From Bradyrhizobium sp. NDS-1 (GTDB lineage Bacteria > Pseudomonadota > Alphaproteobacteria > Rhizobiales > Xanthobacteraceae): a stretch of 64,000 nt of DNA. The notes beneath the pieces are model-generated. The model was not told the origin of the DNA. It saw only the letters and a list, made by a program, of their open reading frames with translations, and did not search any database. This document shows, piece after piece, positions 34,345 to 43,323 of the stretch. The DNA is taken from positions 7,177,501-7,241,500 of the forward strand of contig NZ_CP136628.1 in the NCBI RefSeq assembly GCF_032918005.1. The letters run 5' to 3'. A program made the position numbers and the translations under genes. Each line of letters starts with the position of its first letter. The first letter of the stretch is position 1.

Positions 34345-34494
34345 CCCTCTCCCCTTGTGGGAGAGGGTGGCTCGCCGCGATTGCGGCGAGACGGGTGAGG
34401 GGTTCTCTCCGCGAGCGAATCTCTCGCGCCGAACTTGCGGAGACAGACCCCTCATCCGGCGCTTCGCGCCACCTTCTCCCACAAGGGGAGAAGG
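34345..34494. repeat. Palindromic ~150-bp dispersed repeat, copy 2 (inverted)
   Basis: The unit runs from CCCTCTCCCCTTGTGGGAGAGGG to CTTCTCCCACAAGGGGAGAAGG, with inner TGAGGGGTTCTCTCC and an opposing GACCCCTCA block. Read in reverse complement it lines up along its whole length with 26357-26509. It lies between the convergent phnF and phnE2 stops, where it may also end transcription. Confidence 0.8.
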
Positions 34495-34501
34495 AAAAAA
34501 C

Positions 34502-35350
34502 TCAGGCTATCGCGCGCCTTCCGATGATCGCAAAGCGCAGCTTGCCCGAGACGAAGTCGATCGCGGCGACGGCGACCAGGATCATCAGGATCAAGAACGA
34601 CACTTTCTGCCATTCCAGCACGCGGATCTGCTCGGCGAGTTGGAGACCGATGCCGCCGGCACCGACGATCCCGATGATGGTGGCCGAGCGCGTGTTGGAT
34701 TCGATGAAGTACAACACCTGGCCCGCGATCACGGGCAGCACCTGCGGTAACAGGCCGAAGCGGATCTCGTGCAGCGCGCTCCCGCCGGAGGCGCGAATGC
34801 CTTCGACCTGTTTCTGGTCGGCACCTTCGATCGCCTCCGAGAACAGTTTGCCAAAGGCGCCGAAATCCGCCACCGCAATGGCGAGCACGCCGGCGAACGG
34901 GCCCAGCCCGACGACGTTGATCCACACCAGCGCCCAGATCAGCGTGTCGACGCCGCGGATCGAATCCAGCACGCGGCGAACCGGAAAGCGAAGGAGCTTC
35001 GACGGCACCACGTTGCGCGCGGCAAGCAGGCTGACAGGAAGCGCGAACACCGCGGCCAGCGTCGTGCCGAGCAGCGCGATCGAGAGGGTCTCGCCGAGGG
35101 CCTTCAGATAGATCGGCAGCGAAGAGCCGGGATCAGGGGGGATCATCATCAATGTGATCCAGCCGAGCTGGCTGAGACCAGCGATGAATCGCGCCGGCGA
35201 AAAATCGAGATCGACGAGGCCGTAGACGAGGATCGCGAACGCCGCGACGATCATCCCGGGCATGGCGAGGCGCGCCGAGGCGGGCCGGTCGAAAACATCG
35301 GGGTGGCGCGCGCGAAGCTCTCGCATATCGAACTCGTGCGGCCTCGTCAC
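34502..35350 (-). CDS. phnE: Phosphonate ABC transporter permease PhnE2
   Basis: This 282-residue inner-membrane permease starts at GTG 35348-35350, with GGAGG seven bases ahead, overlapping the phnE1 stop (GTGA). Six hydrophobic segments follow a charged N-terminus. The permease (EAA) loop is EGIRASGGSALHEIRFGLLPQVLPVIAGQVLYF, which contacts the ATPase PhnC. It is the second of two permease subunits in phnCDE1E2. The longer open frame to 35977 is phnE1 read in the wrong frame. Confidence 0.92.
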   Translation of the reverse strand: MTRPHEFDMRELRARHPDVFDRPASARLAMPGMIVAAFAILVYGLVDLDFSPARFIAGLSQLGWITLMMIPPDPGSSLPIYLKALGETLSIALLGTTLAAVFALPVSLLAARNVVPSKLLRFPVRRVLDSIRGVDTLIWALVWINVVGLGPFAGVLAIAVADFGAFGKLFSEAIEGADQKQVEGIRASGGSALHEIRFGLLPQVLPVIAGQVLYFIESNTRSATIIGIVGAGGIGLQLAEQIRVLEWQKVSFLILMILVAVAAIDFVSGKLRFAIIGRRAIA

Positions 35351-36231
35351 GTGCGCACCTCCCCGCCGAACAGGCGGCCGCGCAGCCAGCCGGTGGTGAT
35401 GTCGATGATGAAGACGGTGATGATGATGGTGAGCAGAATCGCGCTGACGTCCGAGTAATAGAACTTGCGGATGGCGACGACGAGCTCCTGACCGATGCCG
35501 CCGGCGCCGACGAAGCCCATCACGGAGGCTTCGCGGACGTTGATCTCGAAGCGCAGCAGCGCGTAGCTGGCATAGCCCGCCGTCACTTGCGGCACCACCG
35601 CGAACCGCATGCAGGACAGCCAGCTCGCGCCGGTCGAGCGGATGCCCTCGACCGGCTTCATGTCGGCGTTCTCGACGATCTCCGAAAACAGCTTGCCGAG
35701 CGCACCGGTGGAGTGGATCGCGATCGCCAGCACGCCCGCCATCGGCCCAAGCCCGAAGGCGATCACGAACACCAGCGCGAAGACGATGCCCGGAACGGTG
35801 CGGGCGAATTCGAGCAGGCGCCGCACCGAGAAGCGCAGCCAGGGGGCCGGCGAGGTGTTTTCGGCCGCGAGAAAGTTGAGGCAGAATGCCAGGGTCGCAC
35901 CGATCAGCGTGCCGACATAGGAGATCAGCAGCGTCTCGCCCAACATCTTCAGCCATTTGCGCCAGCCCCACAGCCACTCACCGACGTCGGTCCAGACGCG
36001 CTGACCGGTGTCGAGCGTGAGGATACGGTCGAAATAGCTGATGAAATTGCCGAAATAAGTGAAGAGCGTGCGCAGATTCACTTCGGCGCCGATCGCTGCC
36101 AGCAGCAGCGCCGCGGCGAAGACCACGATCCCCAGCAGCAGGCGGAGCCGCTTGCGCCCAACCGCCCGGCGATAGGCGGCATTGAGCATGGCGAGCTGCT
36201 GGTCGGGAAGGAGCGAAACCGCTGTTGTCAT
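35347..36231 (-). CDS. phnE: Phosphonate ABC transporter permease PhnE1
   Basis: This 294-residue inner-membrane permease starts at ATG 36229-36231; an in-frame TTG at 36255 is possible but sits in the hairpin region after phnD. It has a long first helix (LLLGIVVFAAALLLAAIGAEV), an inserted periplasmic segment with two Trp-rich turns, then the permease domain with EGIRSTGASWLSCMRFAVVPQVTAGYASYALLRFEINVREASVMGFVGAGGIG. It pairs with PhnE2 to make the heterodimeric channel. Confidence 0.92.
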   Translation of the reverse strand: MTTAVSLLPDQQLAMLNAAYRRAVGRKRLRLLLGIVVFAAALLLAAIGAEVNLRTLFTYFGNFISYFDRILTLDTGQRVWTDVGEWLWGWRKWLKMLGETLLISYVGTLIGATLAFCLNFLAAENTSPAPWLRFSVRRLLEFARTVPGIVFALVFVIAFGLGPMAGVLAIAIHSTGALGKLFSEIVENADMKPVEGIRSTGASWLSCMRFAVVPQVTAGYASYALLRFEINVREASVMGFVGAGGIGQELVVAIRKFYYSDVSAILLTIIITVFIIDITTGWLRGRLFGGEVRT

Positions 36232-36260
36232 CGGCCTGAGATCAAGTCCGGTCAAAGAAA

Positions 36261-36284
36261 GAGCCGGGTCGATGGACCCGGCTC
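36261..36284 (-). promoter_or_regulatory. Intercistronic hairpin between phnD and phnE1
   Basis: GAGCCGGGTC (36261-36270) pairs exactly with GACCCGGCTC (36275-36284) around GATG. On the transcribed minus strand the stem is followed by TTTCTTTG. It can act as a partial terminator or an mRNA-stabilising stem, keeping the binding protein PhnD more abundant than the permeases. Confidence 0.6.
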
Positions 36285-36304
36285 GAGGTGCCTCGTCCCG
36301 AAAC

Positions 36305-37240
36305 TCAGGACGCCTTCTTCTTACGTAGCGCGTCGACGAACTTGATCAGCTCGATCGTGCCATCCCAGTCCTTGGTGGTGGCGGGATGAAAGCCCTTCTT
36401 CTGCCCGTCGGAGAGACGATCGAAGGCGGCCTTGTCCTTGGTCGGCGCGTCGAAGAACGCCTTCGCGATGGCCGCCTTGGCCTCTGCCGGCAGGTCGGAA
36501 TTATAGGCATAGGGCCCGTTGATGATCGGCGCCGATTTGTGGATGATGCGGAAATCGTCCTTCTTCATCGCCGAGCCGTCGGCGTTCTTCAGCATGCCCT
36601 TGGTCAGCATCTGCGCCAGCGTGGAATCGTTGTCGCTGGTCCACTGGTTGGCGGCAACCTCGACCGTGCCTTGCGCCAGCGCCAGCATCGCGTTCTCATG
36701 GCTGCCGGTGAAGACGACCTTGCTGAAATAGGTATCGGCGTCGTGGATGCCCAACTTGTCGAGTTCGAAACGCGGCACATTGTTGCCCGAAGTCGAGTTC
36801 GGATCGACGAGACCGAGGTTCTTGCCCTTGAGGTCATCGATCTTCTTGTAGGGGCTGTTTGCCTTGACGAAGAACACTGAATAATAGCCGGTCGAGTCAT
36901 CGGCATTGATATCGTTGGCGAAGGCTTCGCTCTTGACGCCCGTCAGGCGCGCGCGCGCGAACGCCGCCGAGCCGTAGCTGGCGACGTGGATATTGCCGGC
37001 TCGCTGGCCCTCAATCACCGCGGCGTAGTCGTTGGCGATGCGCAGCTTGACCGCCACACCGAGTTCCTTCGACAGGTAGGTCATGAACGGGGCCCAGCGC
37101 TCGGTGACACCGGACGCGTTCTCGGCCGGGACGACCGCGAAAGTCAGTTCGGGATATTTGGCTTTCCAATCGTTTGCCGAGGCGGAGGCCGTGAAAGCGA
37201 GCGCGGCGGCGCCGGCAAGGACTAATCTGCGAGTGATCAT
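36305..37240 (-). CDS. phnD: Phosphonate ABC transporter substrate-binding protein PhnD
   Basis: This 311-residue exported protein starts at ATG 37238-37240 behind AAGAGGGTAGC, with a signal peptide ([21 protein letters not shown]). The mature sequence starts [39 protein letters not shown] and has the phosphonate-binding block [13 protein letters not shown]. PhnD captures phosphonates in the periplasm for PhnCE. A 62-base gap separates it from phnC. The open frame to 38089 is phnC in another frame. Confidence 0.93.
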   Translation of the reverse strand: MITRRLVLAGAAALAFTASASANDWKAKYPELTFAVVPAENASGVTERWAPFMTYLSKELGVAVKLRIANDYAAVIEGQRAGNIHVASYGSAAFARARLTGVKSEAFANDINADDSTGYYSVFFVKANSPYKKIDDLKGKNLGLVDPNSTSGNNVPRFELDKLGIHDADTYFSKVVFTGSHENAMLALAQGTVEVAANQWTSDNDSTLAQMLTKGMLKNADGSAMKKDDFRIIHKSAPIINGPYAYNSDLPAEAKAAIAKAFFDAPTKDKAAFDRLSDGQKKGFHPATTKDWDGTIELIKFVDALRKKKAS

Positions 37241-37302
37241 GCTACCCTCTTCATCAGTTTGGGTCGGTTGACGCAAAGACTTGCAAAAGAAACAGGCGCC
37301 GC

Positions 37303-38112
37303 TCAGGCGGCCGCGGCCGTTCCGAGCGCCGGGACCCCGTCGGGCGCCGGGACAGGCACGGTGCCCATGACGTCGGCGGCTTCGAGATCGTAGAGCTCGC
37401 GTGCCACGTGGTCGGTCAGCGCGGACGGCGCCCCGTCGAACACGACGCGCCCCTGCGCCATACCGATCAGGCGGTCGCAATAGCTGCGCGCCAGATCGAG
37501 CGAATGCAGATTGCAGAGCACGGTGATGCCGAAATGCTTGTTGATGCGCAGCAGCGCGTCCATCACGATCTTGGTGTTGCGCGGATCGAGCGATGCGATC
37601 GGCTCGTCGGCGAGGATGATGTCGGGCTGCTGCACGAGGGCGCGCGCGATCGCCACGCGCTGCTGCTGGCCGCCGGAGAGCTGGTCGGCGCGCTGGGCGG
37701 CAAGCGACGCAATGTCGAACTGTTCGAGTGCGGACATCGCCAACGCCTTGTCCTGCTCCGGCCAGATTTGCGAGAGCGAGCGCCAGGCCGGCATCGTGGC
37801 AAGGCGTCCCATCAGGACGTTGGTGAGGACATCGAGCCGGCCGACCAGGTTGAACTGCTGGAAGATCATCGCCGAGCGTGCCCGCCACTGCCGCAGCTCC
37901 TTGCCGCGCAGCGCGGTGACGTCGATCCCGTCGAACAGGATGCGCCCGTCGTTCGGCGTCACCAGGCGGTTGATGCTCCGCAGCAGCGTCGACTTGCCGG
38001 CGCCGGACCGTCCGATCACACCGACGAACCCGCCGGGCGAAACTTGAAACGAGGCGTCGTCGACCGCGGCTTTTGCGCCGAAGCGACACGTCAGACCATC
38101 CACCACCAGCAT
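37303..38112 (-). CDS. phnC: Phosphonate ABC transporter ATPase PhnC
   Basis: This 269-residue ABC ATPase starts at ATG 38110-38112 with GGAG ahead; an in-frame TTG at 38139 is less likely. Motifs: GRSGAGKST Walker [16 protein letters not shown] signature, [12 protein letters not shown]alker B and [10 protein letters not shown] switch region. It begins the phnCDE1E2 operon, with a Pho-box-like sequence 44 bases upstream of the start. Confidence 0.94.
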   Translation of the reverse strand: MLVVDGLTCRFGAKAAVDDASFQVSPGGFVGVIGRSGAGKSTLLRSINRLVTPNDGRILFDGIDVTALRGKELRQWRARSAMIFQQFNLVGRLDVLTNVLMGRLATMPAWRSLSQIWPEQDKALAMSALEQFDIASLAAQRADQLSGGQQQRVAIARALVQQPDIILADEPIASLDPRNTKIVMDALLRINKHFGITVLCNLHSLDLARSYCDRLIGMAQGRVVFDGAPSALTDHVARELYDLEAADVMGTVPVPAPDGVPALGTAAAA

Positions 38113-38155
38113 GCAGCGCTCCAGATTAGCTGGGGCCAACCGCTAACGCCGGCAC

Positions 38156-38173
38156 TTAACACTTGTGTGACAC
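38156..38173 (-). promoter_or_regulatory. Pho-box-like site upstream of phnC
   Basis: On the minus strand GTGTCAC-ACAA-GTGTTAA gives two 7-base units with a 4-base spacer, resembling CTGTCAT-N4-CTGTCAT. It lies 44 bases before the phnC ATG. It is a poorer match than the sites at 33547 and 38211. Confidence 0.45.
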
Positions 38174-38210
38174 GGGCGTTGCAATGCGGCGATCCTGCAC
38201 AACTCATCCC

Positions 38211-38239
38211 CTGTCATCGCGGCGTCATGACATCGTCAT
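38211..38239 (+). promoter_or_regulatory. Triple Pho box of the hexapeptide/phnM2 operon
   Basis: CTGTCAT-CGCG-GCGTCAT-GACA-TCGTCAT contains three 7-base units at an exact 11-base period, the first being the full consensus. It lies 48 bases before the ATG of the plus-strand operon, a normal distance for a PhoB-activated promoter. Confidence 0.7.
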
Positions 38240-38286
38240 CAAGCCGCTCGAAGAGGAACGCTCACCCTCCTGACTCCGGATGCAAC

Positions 38287-38982
38287 ATGGTCGCCAAAGC
38301 TCTTTCGGTCCAGCCGACCATCGATCCCTCGGCCAAGCTGCATGAGACCAGGCTCGGCGCCTATACCGAGGTCGGCGCGCGCACGATCCTGCATGACGTG
38401 GCGATGGGCGATTACTCCTATGTCGTCAACGATGCCCAGATCACCTACGCCACCATCGGAAAGTTCTGCTCGATCGCGGCGATGACGCGGATCAATCCCG
38501 GCAATCATCCGATGCTCCGCGCGACGCAGGCGCATTTCACCTACCGCTCCAGCGCCTATTTCGAAGGCGAGAGCGACGATGCCGAATTCTTCGACTGGCG
38601 GCGCCGGCACCACGTCCATATCGGCCACGACGTCTGGATCGGCCATGGCGCGATCGTGCTTCCCGGCCGCAACATCGGCACCGGCGTGGTGATCGCGGCC
38701 GGCGCCATCGTCACCAAGGACGTGCCGGCCTATACCATCGTCGCCGGCAATCCGGCCCGCATCATGCGGCGGCGGTTCTCCGAGGAGATCGCCGGACGGC
38801 TCGCCCGGCTGGCCTGGTGGGATTGGAATCACGACAAATTGCGTGAAGCCCTGCCCGATTTCCGCAAGCTCGGGATTGAAGATTTCCTTGCGACATACGA
38901 AGCACGGGCGAGATCTCTCACCAATTCTCCTGCCAGTTCCCTTGCTAGTTCCCTTGCCAGCAAACGAAGCGCGGTCGCGTGA
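38287..38982 (+). CDS. Phosphonate-associated hexapeptide-repeat acyltransferase
   Basis: This 231-residue left-handed beta-helix transferase has hexapeptide repeats at about 10-60 and 115-165 ([56 protein letters not shown] in part), with active-site His in HHVHIGHD. It matches the family repeatedly found in phn clusters (phn_thr family, related to chloramphenicol/xenobiotic acetyltransferases). Its role may be N-acetylation of aminophosphonates, in place of PhnO, which is absent. A short Ser/Ala/Leu repeat tail (SSLASSLAS) precedes the stop. The next gene starts inside its stop codon. Confidence 0.85.
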   Translation: MVAKALSVQPTIDPSAKLHETRLGAYTEVGARTILHDVAMGDYSYVVNDAQITYATIGKFCSIAAMTRINPGNHPMLRATQAHFTYRSSAYFEGESDDAEFFDWRRRHHVHIGHDVWIGHGAIVLPGRNIGTGVVIAAGAIVTKDVPAYTIVAGNPARIMRRRFSEEIAGRLARLAWWDWNHDKLREALPDFRKLGIEDFLATYEARARSLTNSPASSLASSLASKRSAVA

Positions 38983-40175
38983 CAGACATCATCCTTGAGG
39001 GCGGCCGGGCCCTGATCGGCGCCGAGCTCGTCGAAACGTCATTGGCGGTGTCCGGACAGGACATCGCCGCGATCGATGCCTCTCGCGGCCGGGCGCGGCT
39101 TGCGATCGATGCCCGCAATCTGCTGGTGCTGCCCGGCATCGTCGATCTGCATGGCGATGCCTTCGAGCGGCAGATGATGCCGCGCGCCGGCGTCGATTTC
39201 CCCATCGACGTCGCGCTCGCCGACAGCGATCGCCAGGCGATCAGCAACGGCATCACGACGGTCTTTCATGCCACGACCTGTTCGTGGGAACCCGGCCTGC
39301 GCAGCGCCGACAACGCGCGCGCCCTGATGGAGGCAATCGAGCGGCAGCGCCCGCAATTCGCCGCCGACACCCGCTTCCACCTGCGGCACGAGACCTACAA
39401 TCTCGACACCGAGATTGAGATCAGCCAGTGGCTCTCCGAGCGCCGGGTCGACCTGTTCGCCTTCAACGACCACATGGACGGCACCGTCGCCGACATGGCC
39501 AAGCCGCGCAAGCGCAACCGCATGGTGGAGCGCACCGGGTTGTCAGCCGAGGATTTCGACCGCCTCGTCGAGAGCGTCGTCTCGCGCGCGGACGAGGTGC
39601 CAGCTTCCGTATCGCGTCTCGCCGCCGTGGCCCGCGCTGCCGAAGTGCGGATGCTCTCGCACGACGATGCGACACCGGCAATGCGCCAGGAGTTTCGCGC
39701 GCTCGGCGCTGAGATCGCGGAGTTTCCGGTCAACGAGGAGACGGCGCGGGCGGCGGCAAGCCACGGCGATGCCATCGTCTACGGCGCGCCGAACGTCGTG
39801 CGCGGCGGCAGCCACACCGGCTGGACCAGGGCCTCCGACATGATCGCCAAGGGCCTCTGCTCGGTGCTGGCGTCGGACTATTACTATCCCGCGCAGCTGC
39901 TCGCCGCGTTCCGGCTCGCCGCCGACGGCGTGCTGCCGCTGACCGAAGCCTGGAACCTAGTCTCCGCCGGCCCTGCGCGCGCGACCGGTCTTACCGATCG
40001 CGGCGTGCTCGCGGAAGGCCGCCGCGCCGACATTCTGCTGGTCGACGACAGCGTGAAGCTGAGACCGCGGCTGATCGCGGTGATATCAGGCGGAAAGCTG
40101 GTTCATCTCACCGATGCGACGCGGCTACTCACCGCTGTGGCGGCGGCGCCACGCGAAGCTGTCGTCGCGGCCTAA
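38979..40175 (+). CDS. phnM: Second PhnM-family diphosphatase
   Basis: This 398-residue amidohydrolase of the PhnM family starts at GTG 38979, overlapping the previous stop by 4 bases. It has [24 protein letters not shown] (metal motif H-x-D), [43 protein letters not shown] and [14 protein letters not shown]. The main motifs are intact, so it is probably active, but it differs in many places from the phnM at 27745. It may act on a different phosphonate-ribose intermediate or be the partner of the DUF1045 gene that follows. Confidence 0.9.
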   Translation: MTDIILEGGRALIGAELVETSLAVSGQDIAAIDASRGRARLAIDARNLLVLPGIVDLHGDAFERQMMPRAGVDFPIDVALADSDRQAISNGITTVFHATTCSWEPGLRSADNARALMEAIERQRPQFAADTRFHLRHETYNLDTEIEISQWLSERRVDLFAFNDHMDGTVADMAKPRKRNRMVERTGLSAEDFDRLVESVVSRADEVPASVSRLAAVARAAEVRMLSHDDATPAMRQEFRALGAEIAEFPVNEETARAAASHGDAIVYGAPNVVRGGSHTGWTRASDMIAKGLCSVLASDYYYPAQLLAAFRLAADGVLPLTEAWNLVSAGPARATGLTDRGVLAEGRRADILLVDDSVKLRPRLIAVISGGKLVHLTDATRLLTAVAAAPREAVVAA

Positions 40176-40193
40176 ACCGGCTATGCTCGAGCA

Positions 40194-40892
40194 ATGACAG
40201 GTTTTCCCCGCTACGCGATCTATTTTGCCGCAGGCGCCGATCACGCGCTCTCGCGCTTCGGCGCGGAGCTGCTCGGTTACGATGCCTACACCGGCAACGA
40301 GCTGCCATTTCCGCGCGAGGCGTTGGAGGTCGCGCCTGACTGGCGCGACGTCAGCGCCGATCCCCGCAAATACGGCTTTCACGCCACGCTGAAGGCGCCG
40401 ATGGCGCTCGCGCCTGGCAAGACTGATGCCGAGCTGATGGCCGCCTGCGCGACATTCGCCGGCAAGCCGCGGCCGCTTCCTGTGATCCGGCCGGTCGTCG
40501 ATGCCATCAGTGGCTTCATCGCCGTCATTCCAGCCGAGCCTGTCGAGGCACTTCAAGCGCTCGCCGCCGATTGCGTCCGCGAATTCGACTCGTTCCGCGC
40601 CGCTTTGTCTGCGGAAGACCGCGCGCGGCGCAGACCCGAGAAGCTCAGCGAACTGCAGCGCGACCATCTCGACCGCTGGGGCTACCCTTACGTGATGGAA
40701 GAATTCCGCTTCCACATGACGCTGACCGGGCGGCTCGATGCGGAGCGGCGCGGGCCGATTTTGGAGATGTTGCGAGCGCGATTTGCCGCGCTCCGTCTCG
40801 GCATGTTGGCAATCGATCGTCTCGCTCTGTTCGAGCAGGACGATGCGAGGGCACGCTTCCGCATCATCGGTGAATGGGCGTTGGCGCGGTAG
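40194..40892 (+). CDS. DUF1045 2H-phosphoesterase of phosphonate metabolism
   Basis: This 232-residue protein has the two H-x-T-L motifs of the 2H phosphoesterase superfamily: His63-A-Thr65 in GFHATLKAP and His174-M-Thr176 in RFHMTLTG. It matches the DUF1045 family named 'putative phosphonate metabolism protein'. 2H enzymes open cyclic phosphates. PhnJ yields ribose 1,2-cyclic phosphate 5-phosphate, which PhnP normally opens, and no phnP was found here. I infer that this protein does that step. It begins 18 bases after the second phnM. Confidence 0.88.
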   Translation: MTGFPRYAIYFAAGADHALSRFGAELLGYDAYTGNELPFPREALEVAPDWRDVSADPRKYGFHATLKAPMALAPGKTDAELMAACATFAGKPRPLPVIRPVVDAISGFIAVIPAEPVEALQALAADCVREFDSFRAALSAEDRARRRPEKLSELQRDHLDRWGYPYVMEEFRFHMTLTGRLDAERRGPILEMLRARFAALRLGMLAIDRLALFEQDDARARFRIIGEWALAR

Positions 40893-40901
40893 GCATGACC
40901 C

Positions 40902-41609
40902 TCAGCTCGCAAGACTGAATGCGAGCGCCACCGCGCCGACCAGAACGAGGCTGATCGCCCAAACCGCATCCAGATTGAACCAGCTTCGCGAAACGAACTG
41001 CAATCCCAGATAGCGGTAGACCAGCCAGGCCAGACTTCCGCCGGCGCTGACCATGGCGATCACGTGCACGAAGGACACCAGCACCGCCATCCCGAGATTT
41101 GCCTTCATTAGCGCTTCTGCCGCCTCATGGCCGGGATCGAGTGCCAAGGCCTGGCAAAGCCCGAGATAAATCGGCACGAGCATCAGTGCGGCGCCGTGAG
41201 CGATGGCAACGGCAAATGACCAGAGTGCCAATTGCGTCGGCGGAATTCGTGCCAGCGCGCGGGGATGGCGCCGCGCGATCAACCGATAGACACCGAAAGC
41301 GATGACGAGAAGGCTCGCGCTGAGCTGGATCGAACGCTGCCACTCGGCCAGCACGAACAGGAATGCGAACGGCAGCACCACGAGAAGCGTCGCCAGAAGA
41401 TGCCCGGCCGCCAGTGCCCACAACGCGCGGAAGAGCGCGCGTGGGCTCTTGTCCATCAGCCCGGCCGAAACCGCGAGCGGCCATCCCATCCCCGGATTGA
41501 CCCCGTGGTAGAAACCGCTCGCAACAAGAGCGAACCAGAGCCAGCCAAGCGCCGGGCTCGCGTGCCCCCCGTCTAGACCGACGGGTAGCAAAACGAGTCT
41601 GTCGAACAA
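40902..41609 (-). CDS. Polytopic membrane protein paired with the selenium-binding protein
   Basis: This 235-residue inner-membrane protein has about six hydrophobic helices. Helix-embedded His residues (YHGVNPGMGW, AAGHLLATLL, AIAHGAALMLVPIY, SFVHVIAMV) could bind a metal or heme. The family is not named. It starts 37 bases inside the end of the SBP56 gene, in another frame, so the two are co-translated. Repeated H-G and H-x-x-A motifs recall metal exporters (RcnA/NicO-like), which would suit a copper-dependent partner, but this is a guess. Confidence 0.75.
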   Translation of the reverse strand: MFDRLVLLPVGLDGGHASPALGWLWFALVASGFYHGVNPGMGWPLAVSAGLMDKSPRALFRALWALAAGHLLATLLVVLPFAFLFVLAEWQRSIQLSASLLVIAFGVYRLIARRHPRALARIPPTQLALWSFAVAIAHGAALMLVPIYLGLCQALALDPGHEAAEALMKANLGMAVLVSFVHVIAMVSAGGSLAWLVYRYLGLQFVSRSWFNLDAVWAISLVLVGAVALAFSLAS

Positions 41610-42973
41610 TCGCCGCCCTCGAGCCTGATCTGGTGCGCGCGATATCCGTCGGGGAAGCTCACGAAGTAGTCCTTGTCGAGCTCGAGGCCGCCGTTGCGAC
41701 CGACATTGGCCATCACCTCCACGCCCGGAACTCCGTCGGGATAGAACTGGTCGTCCCAGGTGGAATAGAGCGAATTGGTCCAGTATACGCGCCTGCCGTC
41801 GCGGCTGATCTCGACCATTTGCGGGCCGGCCGCAAAGGCCTTGCCATTCGGATGCGCCGTTCGGCGTGCAATGCCGCCGATGTGAACCGAGCCCGCAAGC
41901 TTCGGCTTGCGCGGATCAGTGACGTCGTACTGCCGCATTTCACCCGTGCCCCAGCACGAGACATAGAGGAACCGGTCATCCATCGACAGGTCGATGTCGG
42001 TCACCAGCGGCGGCACGGCACCAAAGCCCTGCAGCAGCGGCGGGAGCTTCTCCTTTGGCGCGGGCTCGGGCGGGATCGTGGCCGTCTTCTCTGCGTGGAA
42101 TTTCCCGCCTTCGCGCCACCACGTCCAGATCGATGCTTCGAGATTGGTGGTGTCGACCACAACGCCAACGAAGCCGTATTCGCGAACCGGATCGTGCGCC
42201 GGCCGCACCTCCAGCGCCATCTGATGGTTGGCGCCGAGATCGATGGTCTGAACGTTGCGACGTGCGCGTAGATCCCAGAAGTGGAGACGATGGCCATATT
42301 TGTTCGACAGCAGATCTTCCGGGACGATCCCGTTCTCGAACTGCGGCGGCAACGCCCATTCGCTCGTCACCATGTAGTCGCGCGGCAGGTTCCACCAGAA
42401 ATCATAGTGCAGCGTCTGCGGACCGCGGTCGATCTCCCATCGTCCCAGGACTTCGAACGTCTCGCAATCCATGATGAAGACGCCTGGAGGCCCGTTGGTG
42501 CCGTCCTTGCCGCCGCCACCCAGCGTGCTGACATAAATGCCGTCCGGCCCGCAATGGATCGTGTGCGGCCGCGAGTAGCCGGTTTTCTTGAACACTTCCT
42601 CGGGCTCGATGATCTTGTGGATCTTGGCTTGGGTCGGATCCGGCTTGGTATCGATGATGTAGATCCGCGACGAGCGCAGCCCGGGGATGATGAGATAGCG
42701 TCGCTCGATGAAGGCATGTCCCGCAAGCGGCGACAAGGCGGAGGAGCAGGCATTCCAGCCGAAGTGATGAAACTCGTCGCCCTTGTTGGGCATCGTCACG
42801 GTGTGGACGATCCGACTGTAGGTCGGCGATCCCGGCTTGACGTCGATGACCGCAAGAGCATCCGGCTTTGAGAAATCCGGACTGAGCAGCAACGTGTAGG
42901 CAAAGTTCTCCGCGGGCGCCTCCATCGCAAGCCTGGGCGATGCGTGGAAGGTGGGATCGGGCCTCATCGTCAT
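41573..42973 (-). CDS. SBP56-family selenium-binding protein / methanethiol oxidase
   Basis: This 466-residue beta-propeller protein starts at ATG 42973 with GGGAGG seven bases ahead. Family blocks include MPNKGDEFHHFGWNACSSALS, RYLIIPGLRSSRIYIIDTKPDP, YSRPHTIHCGPDGIYVS, TSEWALPPQFENG, KYGHRLHFWDLRAR and SCWGTGEMRQYDVTDP. Bacterial members (MtoX) are copper-dependent methanethiol oxidases giving formaldehyde, sulfide and peroxide; the conserved His and Cys residues are present. There is no signal peptide, unlike exported MtoX, so it may be cytosolic. The SCO1 and MauG genes often found with mtoX are missing. Confidence 0.9.
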   Translation of the reverse strand: MTMRPDPTFHASPRLAMEAPAENFAYTLLLSPDFSKPDALAVIDVKPGSPTYSRIVHTVTMPNKGDEFHHFGWNACSSALSPLAGHAFIERRYLIIPGLRSSRIYIIDTKPDPTQAKIHKIIEPEEVFKKTGYSRPHTIHCGPDGIYVSTLGGGGKDGTNGPPGVFIMDCETFEVLGRWEIDRGPQTLHYDFWWNLPRDYMVTSEWALPPQFENGIVPEDLLSNKYGHRLHFWDLRARRNVQTIDLGANHQMALEVRPAHDPVREYGFVGVVVDTTNLEASIWTWWREGGKFHAEKTATIPPEPAPKEKLPPLLQGFGAVPPLVTDIDLSMDDRFLYVSCWGTGEMRQYDVTDPRKPKLAGSVHIGGIARRTAHPNGKAFAAGPQMVEISRDGRRVYWTNSLYSTWDDQFYPDGVPGVEVMANVGRNGGLELDKDYFVSFPDGYRAHQIRLEGGDCSTDSFCYPSV

Positions 42974-43181
42974 GGCACTGCCTCCCTGTTCTGTCGGTTC
43001 GCGCCAACCTGGCTCGGGATAACGGCATAATGAAGAGGTATTAAGCGATGTCTTGGGATTCTCCGCAGGGCCGGCTGGCAGGCGTACAATATGTCATTGC
43101 CGGGCTGCGGGAAACCGGCGGAATCGCGCTAATTCGAAGCCTTCGGCCGAAATGCGGGCGCAACGTCCTACCCGCAGCCCT

Positions 43182-43305
43182 CGTAGGGCGAGCAAAGGCG
43201 CAGAGCGCCGTGCCCCCACTCTCCTCGACGGCAGACAGGTTGGTGGGCACGCTTCCGCCTTCGCTCTGCGAGCTACGGCGGACAAGTCGCTTTGCTCACC
43301 CTAGG
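43182..43305. repeat. Dispersed repeat with inverted ends
   Basis: GTAGGGCGAGCAAAG at the left and CTTTGCTCACCCTAG at the right are inverse complements with two mismatches. Inside, GCGCCGTGCCC and GGTGGGCACGC are a second, related pair. Units of this wording are a known feature of Bradyrhizobium intergenic DNA. It occupies most of the otherwise empty gap 42974-43323. Confidence 0.65.
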
Positions 43306-43323
43306 CCTGCGGAGGCTGGGACT

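Noticed and set aside
34502..38089. Long minus-strand frames that would extend PhnE2 to 35977 and PhnD to 38089
   Set aside because: The extra N-terminal parts are phnE1 and phnC read in the wrong frame; good starts exist at 35350 and 37240.
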